Of a DNA stretch of 43,741 bases, positions 23,822 to 31,737 are shown one piece after another. The stretch comes from JAURDE01 sp965365285 (GTDB lineage: Bacteria > Bdellovibrionota > Bacteriovoracia > Bacteriovoracales > Bacteriovoracaceae). Positions within the stretch are counted from its first letter, which is position 1. Each line of letters opens with the position of its first letter. The notes beneath the pieces are model-generated. The model did not search any database. It was not told the DNA's origin and saw only the letters and a program-made list of their open reading frames with translations. Where the stretch lies: assembly GCA_965365285.1 (NCBI GenBank), contig CBDUBC010000011.1, forward strand, positions 1 to 43,741, read 5' to 3'. The position numbers were made by a program, and so were the translations under genes.

Positions 23822-25021
23822 TTAGAACTCCACGCCAAATTTTAATCCTTGAATACTCGGCAGAGTGCCGTTTTCAATATACTCGAGACTAGCACCACCG
23901 CCAGTTGAGATATGTCCAATTCTTTCCGCTCGACCTGACTTTTTAAGCGCACTTACAGAATCCCCTCCGCCGACAAGAGTGAAGGCCTCAGAGTTGGCTA
24001 GGGCCTCTGCCATCGCATAGGTCCCTTTAGCGTAGGCTTCATTTTCAAATAGTCCCATTGGCCCATTCCAAAGAATCGTTTTAGCCTCGGAGAGTTTTGC
24101 TTTATATGCGGCTATTGTTATTTCTCCAATATCGAGACCCATTTTACTTTCATCTATATCAAGTCCCTTCGTTTTTTCAGGAGCACTTTCAAAAGAATCT
24201 GCTATAACGTGATCTTGAGGGAGAAGAATTCGAGAAGCAAGTTTATCGTTAAGAAGAGACTTCGCCAATTTGACATCGTCATCGCTGCAAAGAGATTTTC
24301 CTACAGATTTTCCTTTGGCCTTAAGAAAAGGATAGGCCATAGCTCCACCAATCAAAAGGGCGTCTACACTAGGAAGAAGCTTTTCAATGATTTTAATTTT
24401 GTCACTAACTTTCGCTCCACCTAAAAGCGCCATAAATGGTTTTTTGGGACTTTCAACGATTTGATCAAGAGCTTTAATTTCTTTTTTAAGCACAAATCCA
24501 CCGAAGGATTTCTTTTTAAAGTATGCCATCACTCCGTAAGTCGAGGCGTGCTTTCTATGAGAAGTACCAAAAGCATCGTTGACGTAAAGATCACCGTAGC
24601 TTGCCAGGGTCTTACAAAACTCAGGATCATTTTTTTCTTCTTCAGGATGGAATCGAATATTTTCGAGAAGAATGATTCGAGGGGTACGAAGTCCAAGCAG
24701 GGTTTTAATTCCACTATCTTTGGCCGTTTCTGTAAGAACAACTTCTTCATTAAGAACCTGAGCAAGGTATTTGGCCACAGGCTCAAGGGTGAACTCAGGT
24801 GTGACTTTTCCTTTTGGTCTTCCAAGGTGACTCATAATAATCACCTTAGAGGGATTCTGTGCCAGAATGGTCTTTAGAGTGGGAAGACTTAAATCAACTC
24901 GAGTTGTATCCGTAATTTGTGTTCGATCTTTCTTATCGAGAGGCACATTAAAGTCAAATCGAACAAGAACTTTCTTTCCCTCGACTTTAAAGTCGGGATC
25001 ATCAATATATTTGAGAGACAT
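23822..25021 (-). CDS. pgk: Phosphoglycerate kinase
   Basis: A 399-residue PGK of normal length. Signatures include KVLVRFDFNVPLD, IIMSHLGRPKG, LENIRFHPEEEKNDPEF, the lid and hinge region FMALLGGAKVSDKI, TILWNGPMGLFE, and GGGDSVSALKKSG for nucleotide binding. It transfers phosphate from 1,3-bisphosphoglycerate to ADP in glycolysis. The start overlaps the gapA stop (TAATG). Confidence 0.98.
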   Translation of the reverse strand: MSLKYIDDPDFKVEGKKVLVRFDFNVPLDKKDRTQITDTTRVDLSLPTLKTILAQNPSKVIIMSHLGRPKGKVTPEFTLEPVAKYLAQVLNEEVVLTETAKDSGIKTLLGLRTPRIILLENIRFHPEEEKNDPEFCKTLASYGDLYVNDAFGTSHRKHASTYGVMAYFKKKSFGGFVLKKEIKALDQIVESPKKPFMALLGGAKVSDKIKIIEKLLPSVDALLIGGAMAYPFLKAKGKSVGKSLCSDDDVKLAKSLLNDKLASRILLPQDHVIADSFESAPEKTKGLDIDESKMGLDIGEITIAAYKAKLSEAKTILWNGPMGLFENEAYAKGTYAMAEALANSEAFTLVGGGDSVSALKKSGRAERIGHISTGGGASLEYIENGTLPSIQGLKFGVEF

Positions 25022-26031
25022 TAAAGTTTACTCCCTATGTAGCTAGCAAGGTCAACAACTCGGTTAGAGAAACCAATCTCATTATCATACCAAGAGACAA
25101 CTTTAACGTGATCGCCAATTACATTGGTAAGACTTGAATCGACTATAGAAGAATGTGTTCTTCCCATGAAGTCGACACTCACAAGTTCTTCTTCCGTGTA
25201 ATCGAGAACGCCCTTAAGATGAGAATCACTGGCAGCTTTTAGAGCAGCATTGACTTCAGTTGCGTTTGCCGATTTTTTTAGTCGAACAGTGAGGTCTACG
25301 AGAGATACGTTCGGAGTTGGAACTCGAACGGCATATCCATCAAGCTTCCCTTTAAGTGCAGGAATAACCAGACCCACGGCCTTCGCAGCACCAGTGGTTG
25401 TTGGAATCATGCTGACAGCAGCTGTTCGGCTTCTTCTTTTATCCGAGTGAGAGCCATCAAGGATTCTTTGATCAAGAGTATAAGAGTGAACCGTAGTCAT
25501 AAAACCAGATTCAATTTCAAAATTGTCATTGAGAACTTTTGCGATTGGAGCAAGACAGTTGGTTGTACAGCTAGCATTGGAAACAATGTGGTGGTTACTT
25601 GGATCATAATCTTCGTGGTTAATTCCCATAACAAAAGTACCATCAAGGTCTTTACCGGGGGCACACATAATAACTTTTTTAACAGTTCCACCTAGGTGTC
25701 TTCCAAGAGCTTCTTTATCTTTAAATCTTCCAGTTCCATCAATTACAAGATCTACATTTTGTTCTGACCAGTTAATTTCAGAAGGGTCTCTGGCATCAAA
25801 GAAATGAATGGTTTGATCACCAATGATCATCTTGTCACCTTCAATTTTTACATCGTGAGGGAAGATGCCGTGACAAGAGTCGTATTTTACCAGGTGAGAA
25901 TATCTTTCTTTTACGCCCGGATTGTTAACTGCAACCACCTCAAGGTTTTTATGAGGTGTTTGAGTAAGGATTCTGAGGACCGAACGCCCAATTCTACCCA
26001 TACCATTAATACCAACTCTGATTTTTGCCAT
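25021..26031 (-). CDS. gapA: Glyceraldehyde-3-phosphate dehydrogenase
   Basis: A 336-residue GAPDH. The Rossmann start VGINGMGRIGRSVLR, catalytic Cys155 in SNASCTTNCLAP, the His region TTVHSYTLDQRILDGSH, and WYDNEIGFSNRVVDL are all present. The enzyme oxidises glyceraldehyde 3-phosphate to 1,3-bisphosphoglycerate. At the end of beta-strand 2, where NAD-specific enzymes such as E. coli GapA have the Asp of 'AIND', this protein has Asn37 (VAVNNPG), so NAD/NADP choice should be tested. GGAGG sits about 8 bases before the ATG. It is the first gene of gapA-pgk-tpiA. Confidence 0.97.
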   Translation of the reverse strand: MAKIRVGINGMGRIGRSVLRILTQTPHKNLEVVAVNNPGVKERYSHLVKYDSCHGIFPHDVKIEGDKMIIGDQTIHFFDARDPSEINWSEQNVDLVIDGTGRFKDKEALGRHLGGTVKKVIMCAPGKDLDGTFVMGINHEDYDPSNHHIVSNASCTTNCLAPIAKVLNDNFEIESGFMTTVHSYTLDQRILDGSHSDKRRSRTAAVSMIPTTTGAAKAVGLVIPALKGKLDGYAVRVPTPNVSLVDLTVRLKKSANATEVNAALKAASDSHLKGVLDYTEEELVSVDFMGRTHSSIVDSSLTNVIGDHVKVVSWYDNEIGFSNRVVDLASYIGSKL

Positions 26032-26164
26032 TATAGTGCCCTCCGAAATAGAAGATTAAAACTGTCGAATAAATTATGATTCTGAGCCGAATATGCCATA
26101 AGTATCAAAGGGTTGAATAGGGTTTTCTAAGGGGAAGAGGTCGATTTGTCCCACTCTAAAGCTT

Positions 26165-26185
26165 TATAATGGAAATCTGTATAAT
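26165..26185 (+). promoter_or_regulatory. Two TATAAT -10 hexamers upstream of the alpha/beta hydrolase
   Basis: TATAAT occurs at 26165-26170 and again at 26180-26185, the second as TGTATAAT. Matching -35 boxes are poor. Either would start transcription after the in-frame ATG at 26169, which is one reason to place the translation start of the next gene at 26241. Confidence 0.4.
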
Positions 26186-26240
26186 AATAAGGGTGAAGAT
26201 AGAAGATGGAGTCCGACATTATTCTACTAAAAGCGAGTAC

Positions 26241-27110
26241 ATGGCCTCAAAGGGTAAAGGTGGCGAAGCGTTAAAAATCAAAGATACTCCTCAAATCGAC
26301 ACCAAAAGCACAGACGAGGTTAAGGAAAAAGTAAAAGAAGTTAAACAAGGCGCAAAAGACGCCGCTAAACTCCCTATAGGTCCAGCAACTGAAGTCCTTA
26401 GTGGTATTAAAAATGTGGCCATGGCGGCCCTTCCCTCTGCCCCTCCTCTTCCTTCTGTTTCACTGGCCTCCGCTCCAGAAGTTAAAGAGATTGAACCAGA
26501 AAAACCTAAAACTATTGATAAACCGGCCATAATTTTTATTTCAGGCTTTGGTATGGCCAATTTGAGCTCTCGAGAAGGCGGACTTGAAGAGATGGCCAAG
26601 CATGTACCAGACGCTGAGCAATTTGACTGGGATCAAAAAGAAGAGGTTATGGATATCATTAAAAACACCTCTCCCTTTAGACCTGTTATTCTTATTGGTC
26701 ATTCTTTTGGTGGAGATACTGCGGTAGAAATAGCAAATGAACTCAACACAATTGAACATGGCTACCGCCGGGTCGATCTACTCGTTACTTTGGATTCTGT
26801 TGGTCTCAATAATGATATCATTCCTAATAATGTAGAAAAAAATCTTAATTTTATTGGAGGTAGTGATCTCATCTTTAATGACGGACCTAATATTGCCAGA
26901 GATACTAAATTCACAGAAGTGCTTAATGAACTCGTTCCATCCGATCATCGAGGGATGGATGAAAATAATAATGTTCAGCAAAAAATTTTTATTGGAATCT
27001 CTAAAGTCTTAGGAGACCCTGAAGGCTTTAAAAAGATGGCCGATAAAGCTTATGAGGACTTCAAAGCGGTCGGACAACGTTTAGTAGATGTTTTAAAAAG
27101 AGATCAGTAA
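26241..27110 (+). CDS. Alpha/beta-hydrolase-fold protein with charged N-terminal extension
   Basis: A 289-residue protein from my chosen ATG (26241); an ATG at 26169 lies inside a likely -10 box. Residues 1-95 are Lys/Glu/Pro/Ala-rich and probably unstructured, with no signal peptide. The hydrolase core follows: strand KPAIIFISGFGMANL, nucleophile elbow GHSFGG, a VTLDSVG Asp candidate, and SDHRGMD as the His candidate. This looks like a complete Ser-Asp-His triad of a lipase, esterase or thioesterase. The substrate is unknown. Its last 7 bases overlap the convergent small secreted protein gene. Ribosome-site support is weak (GCGAG). Confidence 0.7.
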   Translation: MASKGKGGEALKIKDTPQIDTKSTDEVKEKVKEVKQGAKDAAKLPIGPATEVLSGIKNVAMAALPSAPPLPSVSLASAPEVKEIEPEKPKTIDKPAIIFISGFGMANLSSREGGLEEMAKHVPDAEQFDWDQKEEVMDIIKNTSPFRPVILIGHSFGGDTAVEIANELNTIEHGYRRVDLLVTLDSVGLNNDIIPNNVEKNLNFIGGSDLIFNDGPNIARDTKFTEVLNELVPSDHRGMDENNNVQQKIFIGISKVLGDPEGFKKMADKAYEDFKAVGQRLVDVLKRDQ

Positions 27111-27469
27111 CAGTCTTTATAGTCTCGTGATAAGAGGTATTCCCCAGAGTAAGAATTGAGTTCAATACACGCGTGACTGCTCTTTTGTAGAGAGTTCGCA
27201 ATAAACTCAAAGATATGCTCACACTCGTTTGGATCGAGATAGAACTTAAAGATGACATCATTTTTCTCAGGCTCCATGAACTGAATTTGGTGCATGAAGC
27301 TTTGGCAGTCGAGGATGACTTTTCCAAACTTAGGAGCTGTATATAGTTCAAACATCAATTCAAATCCGTTGTAAGGTCCCATGTCATAAACCGGGAAACG
27401 CATAAGATCTGTAGAGCTTACACGAAAAGAAGAGATTAAAAGTAGGAGCACAAATATCAGTTTTCTCAT
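27104..27469 (-). CDS. Small secreted protein, unknown function
   Basis: A 121-residue protein with a clear signal peptide (about 1-19, MRKLIFVLLLLISSFRVSS) and a small domain with four Cys (DCQSF, NECEH, HACIE, KDCY), enough for two disulfides. It lies 45 bases downstream of tatD in the same direction and near the VKOR-DsbA fusion, a plausible oxidant for it. I recognise no family. Confidence 0.7.
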   Translation of the reverse strand: MRKLIFVLLLLISSFRVSSTDLMRFPVYDMGPYNGFELMFELYTAPKFGKVILDCQSFMHQIQFMEPEKNDVIFKFYLDPNECEHIFEFIANSLQKSSHACIELNSYSGEYLLSRDYKDCY

Positions 27470-27514
27470 TTCACCGACATATTAGTTAAAACAAAATTTT
27501 TTGAAAACCCTTTT

Positions 27515-28354
27515 TTAGGGTAAACGGAATAGTTTGTTGGAATTCTCATACACAACGTGGCAAAGTTGATCTGGATCAATATTTTTTACATCACACACGC
27601 ACTGAGCAACAAAAGGTAAGTATAATGGTGAGTTTTCTTTGCCACGATGAGGCATGGGCGTGAGGTAAGGAGCATCAGTTTCTAGTAAGATATGATCTAA
27701 GGGCGTCATCTCTAAAGTCTTTCGAACATCCTGTGCATTTTTAAAAGAGATAATTCCATTAAAGCCAATATAAAAACCAAGGTCTAAAGCTAGCTCGGCC
27801 AGTTCTATCGAACTTGTAAAAGAGTGAAAGACACCTTTTTGTCTAAGCCTAGGGGAAAAGTTTTTAATAATTGCCTTAGTATCCTCGTCGGCCTTACGAG
27901 TATGAATGACAACTGGAAGGTCTTGGTCACAGGCCATTTGAAGTTGTTTTTCAAAACAGGCAATTTGCTTTTCGCGGGGAGAAAAATTGTAGTGATAATC
28001 AAGACCAATTTCTCCCACAGCTATGATCTTAGGGTGAGAGAGACCAGATTCAACTTTTTTATAATCCTCATCAACAATCTTTGCAGCTTCATGAGGATGA
28101 ATGCCTTGAGTTCCAAAAACCATTTCATACTTTGAAGCGAGATCAAGGACGTTTTGAAAGTTTTCGGGTCCCACACTAATGGTAATGATTTTCTCTACAC
28201 CCAGTTCTTTGGCCCTTTGGAGAAGTTCGTCTGTTGAATGCGTTTTAAGAGTATCTAGGTGGCAATGAGTTTCGATTAAGGGGTACTTGAGTACCCCTTT
28301 AGAGTCAGTAATTTTAAGTTCTTGAAGTGTTTGTTGAAAGTCTTTTTTCGCCAT
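27515..28354 (-). CDS. tatD: TatD-family metal-dependent hydrolase/DNase
   Basis: A 279-residue TIM-barrel hydrolase. Metal ligands are H30 and H32 (IETHCHLD), E115 (VGEIGLDYHYNF), then VVIHTRKA, VFHSFT and LETDAPYLTP. TatD proteins are Mg-dependent 3'-5' nucleases or related phosphodiesterases active in DNA repair or turnover. The N-terminus is ~25 residues longer than typical. The ATG directly follows the VKOR gene stop, so it is cotranscribed. Confidence 0.93.
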   Translation of the reverse strand: MAKKDFQQTLQELKITDSKGVLKYPLIETHCHLDTLKTHSTDELLQRAKELGVEKIITISVGPENFQNVLDLASKYEMVFGTQGIHPHEAAKIVDEDYKKVESGLSHPKIIAVGEIGLDYHYNFSPREKQIACFEKQLQMACDQDLPVVIHTRKADEDTKAIIKNFSPRLRQKGVFHSFTSSIELAELALDLGFYIGFNGIISFKNAQDVRKTLEMTPLDHILLETDAPYLTPMPHRGKENSPLYLPFVAQCVCDVKNIDPDQLCHVVYENSNKLFRLP

Positions 28355-29497
28355 TTATTTTTTATTCTTAAGATGCTCAAGAAGAACAAAAAGCTGAGCG
28401 GCCGGAAGCATTCGAGTAATTTTCTTTCCGTTAATTATTAGAGTCGGAGTTCCTGAGATCTTAAACTTTTGACCTAACTCAATATGTTCAACCACTTTCT
28501 TTTTTGTCTCTTCAGAGTTCATACACTCAACAACTCCATAACGAGCGGCCATATTATCTAGCCACTGATTATTAATGAGTTCTTGATTATCAAAAAAGTT
28601 TTCTGTAATTCCTGGAAATTTATCTCCCATACAAGAGGCCATATAAGAGGCTTTACAAGCATTTTGATGAAGAGGACCCTTCATCGTTGTGTTACATGCC
28701 ATATCGAGTGGGAAAAAGATGTATTGTATATTAACAGAGCCTTCGAATCGTTTTGCAACCTTTTCAAGCGCCTTGGCCATGAGTCGACAACCTGGACACT
28801 CATAATCAGAAAATTTTGTTATTCGAATAGGAGCATCTGAAAACTTTTCGGTTGCCTTAGCATAAAAAAAGGCATGAGTTGGTTCTGGATCACCAATATC
28901 TGAGAGCTTTTCAAACTGAGGCACAAGTGCCTTAGCGATTGCAATATTACTATTCTTTTTGTGTTCAAGGTGAGCAAAGGCAAGACCAGAAACGCAGAGA
29001 CCAGCGATAATATAACCACCAAGTACCTTTGGATCGACTCTTTTGATATTACTATTTTTAAAAAAGATCCAAGCGGAGACCCCTGAGAAGATATAGTAAA
29101 CGGTACAGCCAGGGCAAAGGCCTCCAAGAGCGATTAAAGAGTAGAGAAAGAGAAGAATACAACCAACAAGATTATAGCGAAGAAGAATATGATTGGTCGC
29201 TTCAATTTCTGGTTTAGGAATAAAAAAACCTAAAAAGAGAAATCCAGAAAAAAGTAATCCAAAAAGAGAAATAGGAATTCCAAAAATATTAGAAAGAGGA
29301 GAGTTTGCCGTATGATCACAATTCCAGAAAGAGCTGATATCGCAAAGAGCTCCACCCTCAAGGCTCATCGGAAAGAGTGTCGAGTAGTAATGATCCGTAA
29401 GGTAGATGGAGGCTGCACCCATGATTAGGACACTGAGACCAAAGAGGGCCTGTGGAGTAATGTTTGCATTTTTATAAAATGATTGAGGTTGGTTCAT
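28355..29497 (-). CDS. VKOR-DsbA fusion (vitamin K epoxide reductase-like quinone oxidoreductase plus thioredoxin domain)
   Basis: A 380-residue protein. The first half has about four to five membrane segments, with loop Cys C52 and C60 (ALCDISSFWNCDH) and the quinone-side pair C128-P-G-C131. After a further membrane segment (about 158-176) comes a periplasmic DsbA-like thioredoxin domain with C234-P-G-C237 and the cis-Pro loop SGTPTLIING. It should pass electrons from substrate thiols to quinone and so make disulfides in exported proteins, replacing a DsbA/DsbB pair in one chain. I start at MNQPQ (AGGGAG 6 bases ahead), not the upstream in-frame ATG at 29530. Confidence 0.92.
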   Translation of the reverse strand: MNQPQSFYKNANITPQALFGLSVLIMGAASIYLTDHYYSTLFPMSLEGGALCDISSFWNCDHTANSPLSNIFGIPISLFGLLFSGFLFLGFFIPKPEIEATNHILLRYNLVGCILLFLYSLIALGGLCPGCTVYYIFSGVSAWIFFKNSNIKRVDPKVLGGYIIAGLCVSGLAFAHLEHKKNSNIAIAKALVPQFEKLSDIGDPEPTHAFFYAKATEKFSDAPIRITKFSDYECPGCRLMAKALEKVAKRFEGSVNIQYIFFPLDMACNTTMKGPLHQNACKASYMASCMGDKFPGITENFFDNQELINNQWLDNMAARYGVVECMNSEETKKKVVEHIELGQKFKISGTPTLIINGKKITRMLPAAQLFVLLEHLKNKK

Positions 29498-29544
29498 AGT
29501 ATCTCCCTTTGAAGGAATTTTAACATGCACCTAAGATTAGGTCA

Positions 29545-30114
29545 CTAATTAACGAGTCGCAGAATATTGTGATTTCTGCGCTCCGTCTTATCTTTTCTAT
29601 ATGAATGAAACTCAAATTGGCAATGGGTACAGATTCCACTGGTGTTGATCTCTATATGAGGCATTTGATTTTTCACAACGGAGACCATGTCGAGATAGAT
29701 TTTTTGATTTCTTTGAATCAATTCTTCTCTAAAATAGTTTTTAAACTCTTCGCCAACTTCATAACAACAAGGACCAATATGGGGACCAATAAAAATCTTA
29801 GGGTTTACAATTAAGGCCATCTTTTCTTGAGAGAGAATACCTCCGTAAAGACCCCTCCAACCTGCATGAATAAAGGCGCTCGTATTGTCACCTTCAATCA
29901 CAATGGGTAAGCAATCCGCCGTACGAATGCAAAGAGGTATTTCGATTTCATTAAAAATATATCCGTCGGCATCTTCTTTTTTATTGGGGGCCACACACCT
30001 GATCCCATGAACTTGATTGAGTTCGTGAAACTTAAAATCAGGAGCATCGGAGTAAGTCGTAAAGAGAAATTTGGAGAGCTGTTTTTGATAGAGAAGCTTA
30101 CTTTGCAATTTCAA
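29545..30114 (-). CDS. pgeF: PgeF/YfiH-type laccase-domain protein (purine nucleoside phosphorylase-like), short form
   Basis: A 189-residue YfiH/DUF152 protein. The conserved metal site is present: NQVHGIRCV, IRTADCLPIV, FIHAGWRGL, then IGPHIGPCCYEVG. Family members remove racemised muropeptide precursors or act on purine nucleosides. It is shorter than the usual ~240-260 residues because the N-terminal ~50 residues are reduced. The frame has no ATG before the core: TTG at 30114 (or 30108) must serve, inside the rluD 3' end (17-base overlap). An rluD-pgeF pair is widely conserved. Confidence 0.85.
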   Translation of the reverse strand: MKLQSKLLYQKQLSKFLFTTYSDAPDFKFHELNQVHGIRCVAPNKKEDADGYIFNEIEIPLCIRTADCLPIVIEGDNTSAFIHAGWRGLYGGILSQEKMALIVNPKIFIGPHIGPCCYEVGEEFKNYFREELIQRNQKIYLDMVSVVKNQMPHIEINTSGICTHCQFEFHSYRKDKTERRNHNILRLVN

Positions 30115-31093
30115 TGGCCTGTTTAAAGATTTCTGGTGGTTCTACCTCAAAATAGAGATCTTTTCCAGAAATGGGGTGTTTCAGTCCCAGAATTTTGGCG
30201 TGAAGTAGGGGGTGAGGGTAATCTTTCAAAAGCGCTTTAAGCTTTTGGTTTTTCATTTTTTTAATTTGCTCCTTAGGATTGGCATAAGTCGGGTCCATCA
30301 AGAGGGGGGAGTGTTGACCTTGCGAGAGATGAACTCGAATTTGATGGGTTCTTCCTGTCTCTAGCTGACACTCGGCGTGACAAAAGTCCTCATAATACTC
30401 AAGAACTTTAAAATAAGTTTTGGAAAACTTACCACCACGTACATTAAGGGCCATTTTTTTTCGATCATTGGTTGATCGACCAATATGGGAAGTGACCTCG
30501 CCTTTCAAAGGAAGTCGATTACCCCAGCAGAGAGCTTCATACACTCTTTGAATTTTATGCTCCGAAAAAAGGAGAACAAGACCCTCATGACATTTTTGAG
30601 TTTTGGCAACGACCATTACTCCACTCGTTCCCTTATCTAGTCGATGAACGATTCCAGGCCTTTTTTGATCTCCAATACCCTGCAAATCTTTACAATGAAA
30701 TAATAGAGCATTAACAAGAGTACCCGTATAACTTCCTGGTGCTGGATGAGTTACCATTCCAGCTGGCTTGTAGACAAAAAGTAGATGTTCGTCTTCATAG
30801 AGAATATTGATCGGAATATCTTCTGCTTTAGCGGTAGAGGGAAGTGGGGGAGGGATTTGAACAATAATTTTTGTGCCTACTGTGGGTAGTTTTTTAAGTT
30901 CTAATTTTTCACCCTCAGTTGCCTGAATGAAATTTTTTTTAAAAAGGTTCTGAATAAAGGTGCGGCTAAAGTTTGGTATACGGTCGCTAAGAAGCTGATC
31001 AAGCCTTTTAAAGCTTATTTTATCTTCTTCCGTGATTAGGATTTCCACCTCATCATCAACAATACTTTCTTCTTTTGAGTCAGTTTCCTTCAA
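30098..31093 (-). CDS. rluD: RluD-type 23S rRNA pseudouridine synthase
   Basis: A 331-residue RluA/RluD-family enzyme. An S4 RNA-binding domain (about 28-85, RLDQLLSDRIPNFSRTFIQNL) is followed by the catalytic domain with GIVHRLDKGTSGVMVVAKT, where D153 is the catalytic Asp, and ETGRTHQIRVHLSQGQHSPLL. It should make pseudouridines in helix 69 of 23S rRNA. The start appears to be TTG at 31093, overlapping the upstream gene by 14 bases. A GTG at codon 16 is an alternative that would shorten a charged tail before the S4 domain. Confidence 0.93.
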   Translation of the reverse strand: MKETDSKEESIVDDEVEILITEEDKISFKRLDQLLSDRIPNFSRTFIQNLFKKNFIQATEGEKLELKKLPTVGTKIIVQIPPPLPSTAKAEDIPINILYEDEHLLFVYKPAGMVTHPAPGSYTGTLVNALLFHCKDLQGIGDQKRPGIVHRLDKGTSGVMVVAKTQKCHEGLVLLFSEHKIQRVYEALCWGNRLPLKGEVTSHIGRSTNDRKKMALNVRGGKFSKTYFKVLEYYEDFCHAECQLETGRTHQIRVHLSQGQHSPLLMDPTYANPKEQIKKMKNQKLKALLKDYPHPLLHAKILGLKHPISGKDLYFEVEPPEIFKQAIEIAK

Positions 31094-31724
31094 GATTGCT
31101 CTTTAGCCTTTTAATATAAGAGTTCGCCACTAAGTCTGGAGTTAATTTCAGACATTTAGCGTATTGATAGACGAATCCTCTGACATAGACAAGAGCAGGA
31201 AGGTTGGTAGTGTCTTCATTTTCAATTTTAGCGAGATAAGTTTTAGAAACTTTGGTCATTTCGGCAAGACGATTGAGATCGACTTTTTTGTATTCACGAA
31301 TCTTTTTGAGAAATTCACCTGTAAATTCAACGGCCTTCTCAATCTCACTTTCAAAATTGAGGTCCTTATCATATTCCAGAGCAAACTTTTGAGAAGCGAC
31401 GAGTCGACTGATTTTATTTGGATCATTTTTTTCTGGCCTAGGCTCCATTCTTTCCACTGGCGTGGGAGTAATCTCTGTTTGACTTTCAAACCCCCTGGCC
31501 GAATCGTACTGCTTTCTTTTTACAGGATCACTAATAATACTGTAAGCCTCTTCGATTCGATTGAGCATATCTTCGCATTCTCTTTGAGAAAGAATAGAGT
31601 AGAGCGCAAGACTATTTTCAGAGTAGGCATTTTTAGTTTTTACATATCCTTCTTGAATTTCATCGTGGCTTGCACCTACCTGAACTTCTAAGATTTCGTA
31701 GTAGTTTTTGTCCTTAGCTTCCAT
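31080..31724 (-). CDS. Degenerate J-domain protein fused to RodZ-type helix-turn-helix
   Basis: A 214-residue fusion. Residues ~7-76 are J-like (YYEILEVQVGASHDEIQEGY at the start, RIEEAYSIISDPVKRKQYD at the end), but the HPD motif that stimulates Hsp70 is absent: the loop reads NAYSENSLALYS. After a linker, ~137-205 form an HTH_25-like domain as in RodZ, with FLKKIREYKKVDLNRLAEMTKVSKTYLAKIENE and VYVRGFVYQYAKCL. No membrane segment follows. It sits 13 bases after the MinD-like ATPase gene, with GGAG in that gap, so the two likely act together; cell polarity, MreB or DNA binding are all possible. Confidence 0.82.
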   Translation of the reverse strand: MEAKDKNYYEILEVQVGASHDEIQEGYVKTKNAYSENSLALYSILSQRECEDMLNRIEEAYSIISDPVKRKQYDSARGFESQTEITPTPVERMEPRPEKNDPNKISRLVASQKFALEYDKDLNFESEIEKAVEFTGEFLKKIREYKKVDLNRLAEMTKVSKTYLAKIENEDTTNLPALVYVRGFVYQYAKCLKLTPDLVANSYIKRLKSNLEGN

Positions 31725-31737
31725 GCTAGTATCTCCA

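Noticed and set aside
26169..26240. Upstream ATG and GTG for the alpha/beta hydrolase
   Set aside because: The ATG lies inside a TATAAT box, there is no ribosome site, and the added residues look non-coding.
29498..29530. Upstream ATG for the VKOR-DsbA gene
   Set aside because: The ATG at 29497 has the AGGGAG site at proper distance; the extension would cover that site.
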